DNA of 64,000 bases. It comes from an uncultured Porphyromonadaceae bacterium (lineage in GTDB: Bacteria > Bacteroidota > Bacteroidia > Bacteroidales > UBA11471). Shown one piece after another: positions 1 through 7,046 of the stretch; the stretch's first letter is position 1, and each line of letters starts with the position of its first letter. The notes under the pieces were generated by a model. It ran no database searches, was not told the DNA's origin, and was given only the letters and a program-made list of their open reading frames with translations. Made by a program: the position numbers and the translations under genes. The stretch spans positions 34,717 through 98,716 of the forward strand of contig URHG01000004.1 in assembly GCA_900547555.1 (NCBI GenBank), read 5' to 3'.

Positions 1-692
1 TCGGTATACATCGACACGAAAATTCCCCGAGCAAAGTCTCCTCGCACGGGAATAAAATTGAGATCGGTCGAGAAACTGTGCTGCAACTGCGAGAGACTCT
101 GCCGTATCTCGGGCAAATGCTGGTGGGTAAACGGCTTATAGACCGACATATTGTTGTTACGCCAACTGAAATGCGATGTAGATGTCGGTTTCTGACCGGC
201 ACCGGTACTGCCGGTAATTGCCGTAATGTGTACGGAATTGTTCAGCAGCAGATTTTTCGCCAGCGGCAACAACCCCAATTGTATAGCGGTCGCGAAACAA
301 CCGGGATTGGCAACATGCCGTGCCCGGATTATACGTTTACGATTCAACTCTGGAAGGCCGTATACAAAATCATGCTCTTCGCTTTCGATACGGAAATCCA
401 TCGAAAGATCGACGACTCGCAACTCGTCGGGCAAGGTATGCGTTTCCAGAAACTTACGTGTATCGCCATGTGCCGTACAGAAAAAGAGACAATCGATTTC
501 GGACAAAGGCAATTCATCGGTAAAGATCAGATCGGTTTCCCCGTAAAGCCCGCTGTGCACATCGGTAATGCGGTTGCCCGCATTACTGGCGCTGTTTACA
601 AAAATGATTTCCACATCGGGGTGATTGATGAGCAATCGCAACAACTCCCCCGCCGTATATCCGGCTCCGCCTATGATTCCAACTTTTATCAT
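1..692 (-). CDS. argC: N-acetyl(succinyl)-gamma-glutamyl-phosphate reductase ArgC, 3' end outside window
   Basis: NADPH-dependent reductase that converts N-acyl-glutamyl-phosphate to the semialdehyde in arginine synthesis, in the cytoplasm. The start at 692 gives MIKVGIIGGAGYT, the N-terminal Rossmann loop of ArgC. The active-site motif NPGCFATA is read at about 285-308 (reverse strand), with the catalytic Cys at residue 132. About 230 of the usual roughly 320 residues are present; the frame stays open to base 1, so the gene is cut by the window edge and not broken. It is the last visible gene of an operon with argR, a GNAT, argG and a PspC gene; the gap to the PspC gene is 21 bases. In Bacteroides the pathway is known to use N-succinyl rather than N-acetyl intermediates, so the substrate here is probably succinylated (inference). 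Confidence 0.95.
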   Translation of the reverse strand, partial: MIKVGIIGGAGYTAGELLRLLINHPDVEIIFVNSASNAGNRITDVHSGLYGETDLIFTDELPLSEIDCLFFCTAHGDTRKFLETHTLPDELRVVDLSMDFRIESEEHDFVYGLPELNRKRIIRARHVANPGCFATAIQLGLLPLAKNLLLNNSVHITAITGSTGAGQKPTSTSHFSWRNNNMSVYKPFTHQHLPEIRQSLSQLQHSFSTDLNFIPVRGDFARGIFVSMYT

Positions 693-713
693 GAACGTCA
701 TCTTTATTTCCCG

Positions 714-920
714 TCAACCCTCTATCCAAGGACGCTTGGGAATTATAAACAATAAAATAATATAGACCAATACCCCCATAAAAGCAGTAAGCAGCGAAAG
801 CAATACATACACAACGCGTACCACCGTAGGGTCGACATCGAAATATTCGCCCAATCCGCCGCAGATACCCGCAAAAATACGGTTATCAGACGACCGATAG
901 AGCTTTTTCACAGAAGCCAT
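714..920 (-). CDS. Small PspC-domain membrane protein
   Basis: A 68-residue protein made almost entirely of a PspC domain: a short basic N-terminus (KKLYRSSDNRIFAGICGGLGEYF), the conserved GICGGLGEY turn at about residues 18-26, then one long hydrophobic stretch at about 35-60 ending in PKRPW. PspC proteins sit in the inner membrane; in enterobacteria PspC belongs to the phage-shock envelope stress response, but short stand-alone PspC proteins in Bacteroidota have no proven role. It lies between argG (2-base gap) and argC (21-base gap) in the same direction, so it must be co-transcribed with arginine genes. Nothing else suggests a link with arginine metabolism. The domain call is firm; function unknown. 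Confidence 0.85.
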   Translation of the reverse strand: MASVKKLYRSSDNRIFAGICGGLGEYFDVDPTVVRVVYVLLSLLTAFMGVLVYIILLFIIPKRPWIEG

Positions 921-922
921 TT

Positions 923-2122
923 TTATAACTCCTCATCTTTGTGATTGGTATAGTAGACACGTAACGGAGTAGACGTTACTTTGATAAATCCTTTGGCGTC
1001 CTCGGCCGTCCAGCCTTTTTGCATTTCTCCGTACTCCCCGAACTTGGTTTTTACCAAATCGTCTTTGGAATCGACACCGACAGTAGAGAACGAAAGAGGA
1101 CGCAATTCGAGAATAACCGTACCGTTGACATTACGCTGAGAACTCTGCAACATCGCTTCGATGTCGCGCATTACGGGTTCGAGATACTGACTCTCGTGCA
1201 AGAACATTCCATACCAGTTGGCCACTTGGTCTTTCCAGTACTGCTGCCACTTGCTGAGCGTATATTTTTCGAGGAAACGGTGAGCGCCGATAATAAGCAT
1301 CGGAGCTGCCGCTTCGAAACCCACACGTCCTTTGATACCGATGATGGTATCTCCCACATGCATGTCGCGACCGATACCGTAAGCCGCCCCGATTTCTTCG
1401 ACTTTGAGTATCGCTTCGATGGGATCGTCGTACTTGATACCGTTGACACCGCACAATTCTCCCTCCTTAAATTCGAGGCGCAGTTCTTCGCTGCCGGTTT
1501 TGGTAACTTGTTTGAGATATGCGGTTTCGGGAAGTCCTTGCTTCGAGTCGAGAATTTCTCCGCCGCAAATCGACGTTCCCCAAAGGCCGACGTTATACGA
1601 GTACTTCAATTTTGTCCAGTCGGCGGCAAAACCGTGATCGTTGAGATAGTCGATTTCATACTGCCGGGTAAGAGCCATATCGCGGGTAAGTGTTATGATT
1701 TCGACCCCGGGTGTAAGAACAAGGAAAGTCATGTCGAAACGTATCTGGTCATTTCCCGCACCGGTAGAACCGTGAGCTATCGCATCGGCGCCGATCTCCT
1801 GAGCATACCGGGCAATAGCCAACGCCTGAAAAATACGTTCGGAACTTACCGAGATGGGATAAGTACCGTTCCGCAAAACATTTCCGTAAACCATATATTT
1901 GAGGCTTTTCTCGTAATACTCACGCGTTACATCGAGTGTTACATATTTCACGGCCCCCAATTTATAAGCATTCTCCTCGTTTTGTTTCAACTGTTCGTCA
2001 CTGAATCCGCCGGTATTGGCGCAAGCGGCATATACTTCATAACCTTTTTCTTTGGCCAGATACATAACGGTAAACGACGTATCCAATCCGCCGCTGAAAG
2101 CAACGACAACTTTCTTTTCCAT
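923..2122 (-). CDS. argG: Argininosuccinate synthase ArgG
   Basis: Joins citrulline and aspartate with ATP to give argininosuccinate, the penultimate step of arginine synthesis (cytoplasm). The protein is 399 residues, the length of the common bacterial form. The ATP pyrophosphatase loop AFSGGLDTS lies at residues 8-16, and the family motif AHGSTGAGNDQIRF is in the middle. The open frame extends 53 codons further upstream, but that part overlaps the GNAT gene and has no ArgG similarity; the ATG at 2122, directly before EKKVVVAFSGGLD, is the true start. The gap to the upstream GNAT gene is 10 bases, so it belongs to the argR-led operon and is probably repressed by ArgR with arginine. Confidence 0.97.
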   Translation of the reverse strand: MEKKVVVAFSGGLDTSFTVMYLAKEKGYEVYAACANTGGFSDEQLKQNEENAYKLGAVKYVTLDVTREYYEKSLKYMVYGNVLRNGTYPISVSSERIFQALAIARYAQEIGADAIAHGSTGAGNDQIRFDMTFLVLTPGVEIITLTRDMALTRQYEIDYLNDHGFAADWTKLKYSYNVGLWGTSICGGEILDSKQGLPETAYLKQVTKTGSEELRLEFKEGELCGVNGIKYDDPIEAILKVEEIGAAYGIGRDMHVGDTIIGIKGRVGFEAAAPMLIIGAHRFLEKYTLSKWQQYWKDQVANWYGMFLHESQYLEPVMRDIEAMLQSSQRNVNGTVILELRPLSFSTVGVDSKDDLVKTKFGEYGEMQKGWTAEDAKGFIKVTSTPLRVYYTNHKDEEL

Positions 2123-2132
2123 ATCTCGTTTT

Positions 2133-2711
2133 TTATTTATTTTCTTCGTGATGGTGATGATCTTTCTCCTGATGCTCCTTCGGGTCGTACAACATAGCGG
2201 TGCAAATGCAGAATTTGCGTTTCTTCGCCACCAAAATATCATGGTTGATGCAACCTTCGCAACCGCGCCAAAAAGCATCATCGTCGGTCAATTCGTTGAA
2301 CGTTACGGGAACGTATCCCAATTCAGTGTTCATCTTCATAACGGCGGCCCCGCTCGTCAACGAAAAGATTTTCGCCCACGGCCAACGCAACCGAGCCAAC
2401 TGGAAAGAAGCCTGCTTGATACGTTTCGCCAATCCGAGTCCCCGGTACTTCGGGTGAACGATAAGCCCCGAAGTGGCGACATATTGCTTGTTTCCCCACG
2501 ATTCGATATAGGTAAATCCTGCAAAATCATCACCGCACAAGGCGATAATGGCTTTTCCTTCTTTCATCTTCTGTGCTACATACTCATGAGTACGCTCGGC
2601 AATGCCGGTTCCACGCACTTTGGCGGCCTCTCTGATGGTATCCAATATCGTATCGACATACACCTCGTGGGAGGCATCGGCAACCATCACTTCAATATCC
2701 TGAGATTCCAT
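2133..2711 (-). CDS. GNAT acyltransferase of the arginine operon, probable N-succinyl(acetyl)glutamate synthase
   Basis: A 192-residue GNAT-fold enzyme. The acyl-CoA loop is visible at residues 88-95 (KYRGLGLA), after the beta-strand TSGLIVHP. Its place between argR and argG, and the lack of any other argA in view, fit the first step of the pathway, acylation of glutamate. From memory (not checked here), the Bacteroides thetaiotaomicron homologue BT3761 was assigned as N-succinylglutamate synthase by mutant fitness data; Bacteroides is known to use succinylated ornithine intermediates. Unusual for a GNAT is the C-terminal part: four cysteines in a C151-x2-C154 ... C168-x-C170 pattern, then an acidic tail with four consecutive histidines (185-188), together resembling a metal site. 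The GNAT fold is certain; the substrate is inferred from context. Confidence 0.8.
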   Translation of the reverse strand: MESQDIEVMVADASHEVYVDTILDTIREAAKVRGTGIAERTHEYVAQKMKEGKAIIALCGDDFAGFTYIESWGNKQYVATSGLIVHPKYRGLGLAKRIKQASFQLARLRWPWAKIFSLTSGAAVMKMNTELGYVPVTFNELTDDDAFWRGCEGCINHDILVAKKRKFCICTAMLYDPKEHQEKDHHHHEENK

Positions 2712-2741
2712 TTTAATTTTTGAATAAGTCGAAATGTATTT

Positions 2742-3221
2742 TTATAATTGAATATTCGGTATAATTATGCGTAATGCCTCGACAGCTCTTTCCCGGCTCA
2801 CATCTTCGCGCCAAATGAGCAAAACGGTATCGTCTCCGGCAATAGTGCCCAACAACTCGGGCAGTGTATGGGCATCGATATCCGATGCGGTACTTCCCGC
2901 ATAACCGGGACGAGTCTTTATAACGGCCATATTTCCGGAAAAAGAAATAGAAAGAAACCCGTTGGAAGCGGCAAAGGAACCACCCCGTGAAATTTTCGGG
3001 CGACGCGATAACCCCGCCAATTCGGGCAAAATATACTGATAGCCTCCGGCCGGCAAAGAGACTTTCACGATTTGCAACTGTTTCAGATCCCGCGACAAGG
3101 TAGCTTGCGTCAAATCAAAACCCTGCTCACGCAAACGCTGCAACAGCTCCTCCTGTCCGCCGACCCGATTGGCGCTTACAATCGATTTGATAGCTTCTAA
3201 TCTGTTGACCTTATCTTTCAT
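2742..3221 (-). CDS. argR: Arginine repressor ArgR
   Basis: Hexameric transcription factor that senses arginine and represses the biosynthetic genes. The protein is 159 residues, the normal length. The N-terminal winged helix carries the family signature ATLSRDLKQLQIVK (about residues 39-52), and the C-terminal arginine-binding domain has the GDDTVLLIWR strand. It heads the operon argR-GNAT-argG-pspC-argC. Two tandem ARG-box-like sequences lie 38-72 bases upstream of the start codon, overlapping the predicted promoter, so the operon is probably autorepressed. Confidence 0.95.
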   Translation of the reverse strand: MKDKVNRLEAIKSIVSANRVGGQEELLQRLREQGFDLTQATLSRDLKQLQIVKVSLPAGGYQYILPELAGLSRRPKISRGGSFAASNGFLSISFSGNMAVIKTRPGYAGSTASDIDAHTLPELLGTIAGDDTVLLIWREDVSRERAVEALRIIIPNIQL

Positions 3222-3251
3222 AGCGTTGCATATTTATTCTTTTTCAGCCTG

Positions 3252-3259
3252 CAAATATA
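3252..3259 (-). promoter_or_regulatory. -7 promoter element of the arginine operon
   Basis: Read on the minus strand this is TATATTTG, a match to the Bacteroidota -7 consensus TAnnTTTG. It lies 31 bases upstream of the argR start codon. No clear TTTG -33 box is seen at the usual spacing. The ARG-box-like site at 3260-3273 abuts it directly, so a bound repressor would cover the promoter. Confidence 0.5.
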
Positions 3260-3293
3260 CGCATAAAAATTTATAACGATGCATTTTTATCAA
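3260..3293. promoter_or_regulatory. Two tandem ARG-box-like operators upstream of argR
   Basis: Site A is CGCATAAAAATTTA (3260-3273) and site B is TGCATTTTTATCAA (3280-3293). Each matches 11 of 14 positions of the core ARG box TGAATwwwwATTCA known from other bacteria. Their starts are 20 bases apart, about two helical turns, close to the paired-box spacing that hexameric ArgR prefers. The pair sits over the promoter region of the argR operon. Inference from pattern and position only. Confidence 0.5.
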
Positions 3294-3470
3294 AAATTTC
3301 TCATCGTCATTTTTTTTCATCGGCCATACGACCTATACAACACTGGTTACAAAAGGATTACCTATCGGTCAAAATTCCATTTTCCCGACTCTTGATTCGT
3401 TTTTTTATTCACAATAATTGTATATTTCCTACAAAACGGAAAATCGGATCAACAACAAAGGCAATGCCGC

Positions 3471-4253
3471 TCAATCAAAAAGGGAAGAAATCTCCGATAT
3501 TCTATCATAAGCCGTCTGGTCGCAAAGACAAGGGACGACCGAAACATATCGGTTCGCCAAAAAATATTCATCGGTATCTGTTGCTTCGGGCTCTGTGTTG
3601 ACAAAATGACCGGTAAGAAAATACTCCTCCCGCCCCTTATCTCCGACACGCAATTCATACTCTTCGGTCCAATAACCCCGGGCCTGACGGCATACACGGA
3701 GTCCCCGAACAGGCAGTATCGGGAAATTGACATTCAGGCATACTCCATCGGGCAGACCCGATGACAAAACCCGTGTAACAATACGACGCACATAATCCCG
3801 ACACAGAGAAAAATCGGCATCGGCATCATGCGAAAGCAATGAAAATCCCACAGAAGGGATATTCACCACACAACCTTCGAGTACAGCCCCCATCGTTCCC
3901 GAATAAAGGATACTCACTCCGGCATTAGAACCATGATTGATTCCCGACAAAATAAGGTCGGGACGAAACTCGGAGAAAACATGCAACGCCAATTTCACAC
4001 AATCGACCGGTGTCCCGTTACAAGCATAAAACTCTACACCGGAAAATGAATCCATTTTTTTCAAAAAAAGCGGCACACCCGATGTTATCGCTCCCGACTG
4101 CCCCGAACGAGCGCTATCGGGCGCAACAACCCGTATATCTCCCAAATCGGAAACATAATCGACCAAAGAACGCAACCCTTTCGCTCCGATACCGTCGTCG
4201 TTGGCAATGAGAATACGAGGCTTTCGACCGGAATTATAATCACATAAAGACAT
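3471..4253 (-). CDS. surE: 5'/3'-nucleotidase (survival protein) SurE
   Basis: Divalent-metal nucleoside monophosphatase, cytoplasmic. The signature PRILIANDDGIGAKGLRSL near the N-terminus holds the metal-binding Asp-Asp pair, and SGINHGSNAGVSILYSGTMGA is the second family motif with the Asn/His metal and substrate residues. From the ATG at 4253 the protein is 260 residues, normal for SurE; an upstream in-frame ATG at 4301 would add 16 hydrophobic residues that overlap the promoter and is less likely. It is divergent from parA. In several Bacteroides species surE is also next to parA (recalled synteny), there followed by lpxB, which is absent here. Confidence 0.95.
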   Translation of the reverse strand: MSLCDYNSGRKPRILIANDDGIGAKGLRSLVDYVSDLGDIRVVAPDSARSGQSGAITSGVPLFLKKMDSFSGVEFYACNGTPVDCVKLALHVFSEFRPDLILSGINHGSNAGVSILYSGTMGAVLEGCVVNIPSVGFSLLSHDADADFSLCRDYVRRIVTRVLSSGLPDGVCLNVNFPILPVRGLRVCRQARGYWTEEYELRVGDKGREEYFLTGHFVNTEPEATDTDEYFLANRYVSVVPCLCDQTAYDRISEISSLFD

Positions 4254-4598
4254 AATCAAGCATTTTATGAGGCAAATATACGAAAATCCACATCGTCCCA
4301 CAAGAAGCTATCCGGCAAGAGAAGGATAGAGAATGCTAAAATAGATAAAACCCTATCAATCTTTTCGGTAAATTCGTATCTTTGCCATGAGATAACCTCA
4401 CGAGGGCATGAAAACAAAATCGATACACGGTGTTCATGTTTCCCATACGCGGTTATTCCCCGTCAATAAAAAAACGAAAACAAAGCAGTTTTTTCAACAG
4501 CCGAAACGACTTATCAACAGCACAAGCAATAATCGGCAACAAGCTGCAAAAACGCAAAGAAAAAAAGATTTCCTTTGCCTTGTAAAAACAAGACAATT
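4254..4598. other. Intergenic region between surE and parA with divergent promoters
   Basis: This stretch of 345 bases holds a likely surE promoter (-7 element CAAATATA on the plus strand at 4273-4280, i.e. TATATTTG on the minus strand) and a likely parA promoter (TATCTTTG at 4377-4384). The rest is an A-rich leader of about 200 bases before parA. No parS-like palindrome and no credible gene was found; the short frame at 4408-4620 has no coding character. Confidence 0.6.
4377..4384 (+). promoter_or_regulatory. -7 promoter element of the parA operon
   Basis: TATCTTTG matches the Bacteroidota -7 consensus TAnnTTTG exactly. It implies a transcript start near 4391 and a leader of about 200 bases before the parA start codon. 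The -33 region is only T-rich (cttttcgg). Confidence 0.5.
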
Positions 4599-5366
4599 AT
4601 GGGTAAAATCATCGCAATAGCCAACCAAAAAGGCGGCGTAGGAAAAACCACGACAACGATCAACCTGGCAGCCTCATTGGCAGCCTTAGACCGGAAAGTA
4701 CTGCTCATCGACGCCGACCCGCAAGCCAATGCGTCGTCGGGACTGAGTATCGACATCACTCAGAAAAACATTTCGATATACGAATGTCTCATCGGAGAAG
4801 CTTCTTTACGCGAAGCTATCGACACGACATGCGTTTCGGGGCTCGATATCGTATGTTCGCATATCGACTTGGTAGGAGCAGAACTCGAACTACTGAACAC
4901 CGCCAATCGGGAGCGGATTCTACTGCATCTTATCGAAGAGGTAAAAACCGAATACGATTACATACTTATCGACTGTTCGCCCTCGTTGGGACTGATCACG
5001 GTCAACTCGCTCACAGCAGCCGACTCGGTAATTATTCCTGTGCAAGCCGAATACTTCGCCCTCGAAGGAATCAGCAAGCTGCTCAACACGATAAAGCTCA
5101 TCAAGTCGAGACTTAACCCGAACCTCGCCATCGAAGGTTTCCTGCTTACGATGTACGACTCCCGTCTGCGGTTGGGAAATCAAATCTACGAAGAGTTGAA
5201 AAAGCACTTCCGCGAGCTGGTTTTCGACACGGTCATACAGCGCAATATCCGGTTGAGCGAAGCTCCCAGTCACGGAATACCCGTACTCATGTACGATCCC
5301 AACTCCAAAGGAGCCCTCAACCACATGCAACTCGCCAAAGAGCTTATCAAAAGAGAAAAGAAATAG
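4599..5366 (+). CDS. parA: Chromosome partitioning ATPase ParA (Soj)
   Basis: Walker-type ATPase that binds DNA non-specifically and moves ParB-parS complexes during chromosome segregation. The deviant Walker A box KGGVGKTT is at residues 11-18; LLIDADPQANASSG (switch I) and YILIDCSPSLG (Walker B) follow in the usual order. The ATG at 4599, directly before GKIIAIANQKGG, gives 255 residues, the typical length; an upstream TTG at 4575 is in frame but unlikely. parB follows after 45 bases, so the two form an operon. Chromosomal parAB usually lies near the replication origin, but no origin is visible in this window. Confidence 0.96.
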   Translation: MGKIIAIANQKGGVGKTTTTINLAASLAALDRKVLLIDADPQANASSGLSIDITQKNISIYECLIGEASLREAIDTTCVSGLDIVCSHIDLVGAELELLNTANRERILLHLIEEVKTEYDYILIDCSPSLGLITVNSLTAADSVIIPVQAEYFALEGISKLLNTIKLIKSRLNPNLAIEGFLLTMYDSRLRLGNQIYEELKKHFRELVFDTVIQRNIRLSEAPSHGIPVLMYDPNSKGALNHMQLAKELIKREKK

Positions 5367-5411
5367 AAACAAACAGCTTCCGGAAGTGCCGGAGCGAAGA
5401 AAAACGAAAAT

Positions 5412-6287
5412 ATGACGACCATCAAACGAAATGCCCTCGGCCGGGGACTCGACGCCCTCATTACTATGGACGATGTGAAAACCGGAGGGTCATCATCGAT
5501 CAACGAAATAAAACTATCCCTCATCAAGCCCAACCCGGGACAACCCCGACAGGAATTCGACGAAGAATCCCTCAATGAACTGGCGGCTTCGATACGGGAA
5601 CTCGGTATCATACAACCCATTACCTTACGACAGATGCCCGATGACAGCTACCAAATCATCTCGGGCGAACGCCGATACAGGGCATCGTTACTGGCCGGTC
5701 TCGAAACCATACCGGCCTATGTACGTACCGTCGAAGATGAGACCGTCATGGAAATGGCACTCATCGAAAACATTCAGCGCGAAGACCTGAATCCTGTGGA
5801 GATTGCTTTGACCTTTCAAAAGCTCATCGAGCAATACCATCTCACCCAAGACCGGCTCAGCGAGCGCGTAGGGAAAAAACGGGCAACAATCGCCAACTAC
5901 CTGAGATTATTGAAACTTCCTGCCGAAATACAGATCGGGTTAAAAAACAAACAAATCGACATGGGACATGCACGAGCCCTTCTCTCGGTCGATAATCCGG
6001 CCCGGCAACTACAACTTTATGAACAAATTCAGGAATACGGATATTCGGTGAGAAAAGTCGAAGAGTTGGCCAAAGAAATGAGCGCAGAGACTCCCGCATC
6101 GCACAAAAAAAAAGAGTCGGACGAAACGACCGGGGGATATGATATTCTACGCCACCATCTTTCCGAATTTTTCAAAACACCGGTACAATTTACCTGCAAT
6201 GCCAAGGGTAAAGGGAAAATCTCTATTCCGTTTAAAAACGAAGAAGAACTGGAACGACTTATCGCCCTCTTCGATAAACTGAAATAA
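5412..6287 (+). CDS. parB: Chromosome partitioning protein ParB (Spo0J)
   Basis: Centromere-binding CTPase that loads on parS and spreads. The 291-residue protein has the N-terminal ParB/Srx domain with the CTP-binding GERRYRAS box (about residues 80-87) and ENIQREDLNPVE, a central helix-turn-helix (LTQDRLSERVGKKRATIANYLRLL), and a short C-terminal dimer domain. The N-terminal RNALGRGLDALI is the conserved segment that contacts ParA. It lies downstream of parA in the same operon. No parS site was recognised in the window. Confidence 0.96.
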   Translation: MTTIKRNALGRGLDALITMDDVKTGGSSSINEIKLSLIKPNPGQPRQEFDEESLNELAASIRELGIIQPITLRQMPDDSYQIISGERRYRASLLAGLETIPAYVRTVEDETVMEMALIENIQREDLNPVEIALTFQKLIEQYHLTQDRLSERVGKKRATIANYLRLLKLPAEIQIGLKNKQIDMGHARALLSVDNPARQLQLYEQIQEYGYSVRKVEELAKEMSAETPASHKKKESDETTGGYDILRHHLSEFFKTPVQFTCNAKGKGKISIPFKNEEELERLIALFDKLK

Positions 6288-6322
6288 AAACTTTGAGCCG
6301 AAAACGTCTTTTACAGTACAAC

Positions 6323-7036
6323 ATGAGGCTTATTACGCTCTGCTTAATAAGTTTCATATCATTGCCGTCGGTCGCACAAGAAAATCTCGACACCACCGAT
6401 AGGAATGGTCGTGATAATTCCGAAACAAATATCTCCCGACCCGATAGCAGTGTAAAAACCGTCGACGTACCCTATTACCGGGTCGAAGACGCCCCTTTGA
6501 AACAAACGGTCGCGGCAATCGACACCAACGCATTCAGCCCCGATCCAGTAAAAGCCGTCTGGTACTCAGCCCTCTGCCCCGGATTGGGACAAATTTATAA
6601 TCGCAGTTATTGGAAATTACCGATCCTCATCGGCGGATATTTGGGGCTTATATATGCAACCAACTGGAATGCCCGTTACTTCAACGACTACTCCACAGCC
6701 TATCGCGATGCAATGGATAATGATCCCAACACCAACAGTTTCATCAATTTTCTCGCTTACAATCGACGTAACGATCCCGAATGGATCGAAGCCAACATGG
6801 CTTGGTTGCAAAGCGCCATGAAACGCAAGAAAGACTATTATCGCAAATATAGGGATCTATGTATCATCTCAATGATCGGCGTATATTTTGTTGCCATGAT
6901 CGAGGCTTATGTCGATGCGCATCTCTACAATTTCGATATTTCCGATAATCTATCCATGAAAGTTACCCCCACCGTCATAGAACCCGTCAGATATTCGACG
7001 GCTTCGATAGGGTTCCAATGCGCCATAACATTCTAA
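6323..7036 (+). CDS. DUF5683 membrane protein
   Basis: A protein of 237 residues with an N-terminal signal peptide (MRLITLCLISFISLPSVAQ) and the DUF5683 core: the motif KAVWYSALCPGLGQIYNRSYWKLPI followed by a hydrophobic segment (GGYLGLIYAT), a middle soluble part, and another membrane stretch (CIISMIGVYFVAMIEAYVDAHL). The frame is open from a TTG at 6293, five bases after parB, but the ATG at 6323 begins exactly at the signal peptide and is preferred. The role of the family is unknown; in Bacteroidales it is commonly found between parB and a MltD-like gene (recalled), which is also the order here, suggesting an envelope function. Confidence 0.85.
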   Translation: MRLITLCLISFISLPSVAQENLDTTDRNGRDNSETNISRPDSSVKTVDVPYYRVEDAPLKQTVAAIDTNAFSPDPVKAVWYSALCPGLGQIYNRSYWKLPILIGGYLGLIYATNWNARYFNDYSTAYRDAMDNDPNTNSFINFLAYNRRNDPEWIEANMAWLQSAMKRKKDYYRKYRDLCIISMIGVYFVAMIEAYVDAHLYNFDISDNLSMKVTPTVIEPVRYSTASIGFQCAITF

Positions 7037-7046
7037 AAAGACCTTT

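Noticed and set aside
1019..2197. Plus-strand open frame of 392 codons
   Set aside because: Antisense to argG; no recognisable protein features, no promoter, and argG itself is certain.
4254..5411. parS sites near parAB
   Set aside because: No match to the TGTTnCACGTGnAACA-type palindrome was seen. Two CACGTG hexamers, at about 18733 and 55883, lie inside genes and lack the flanks.
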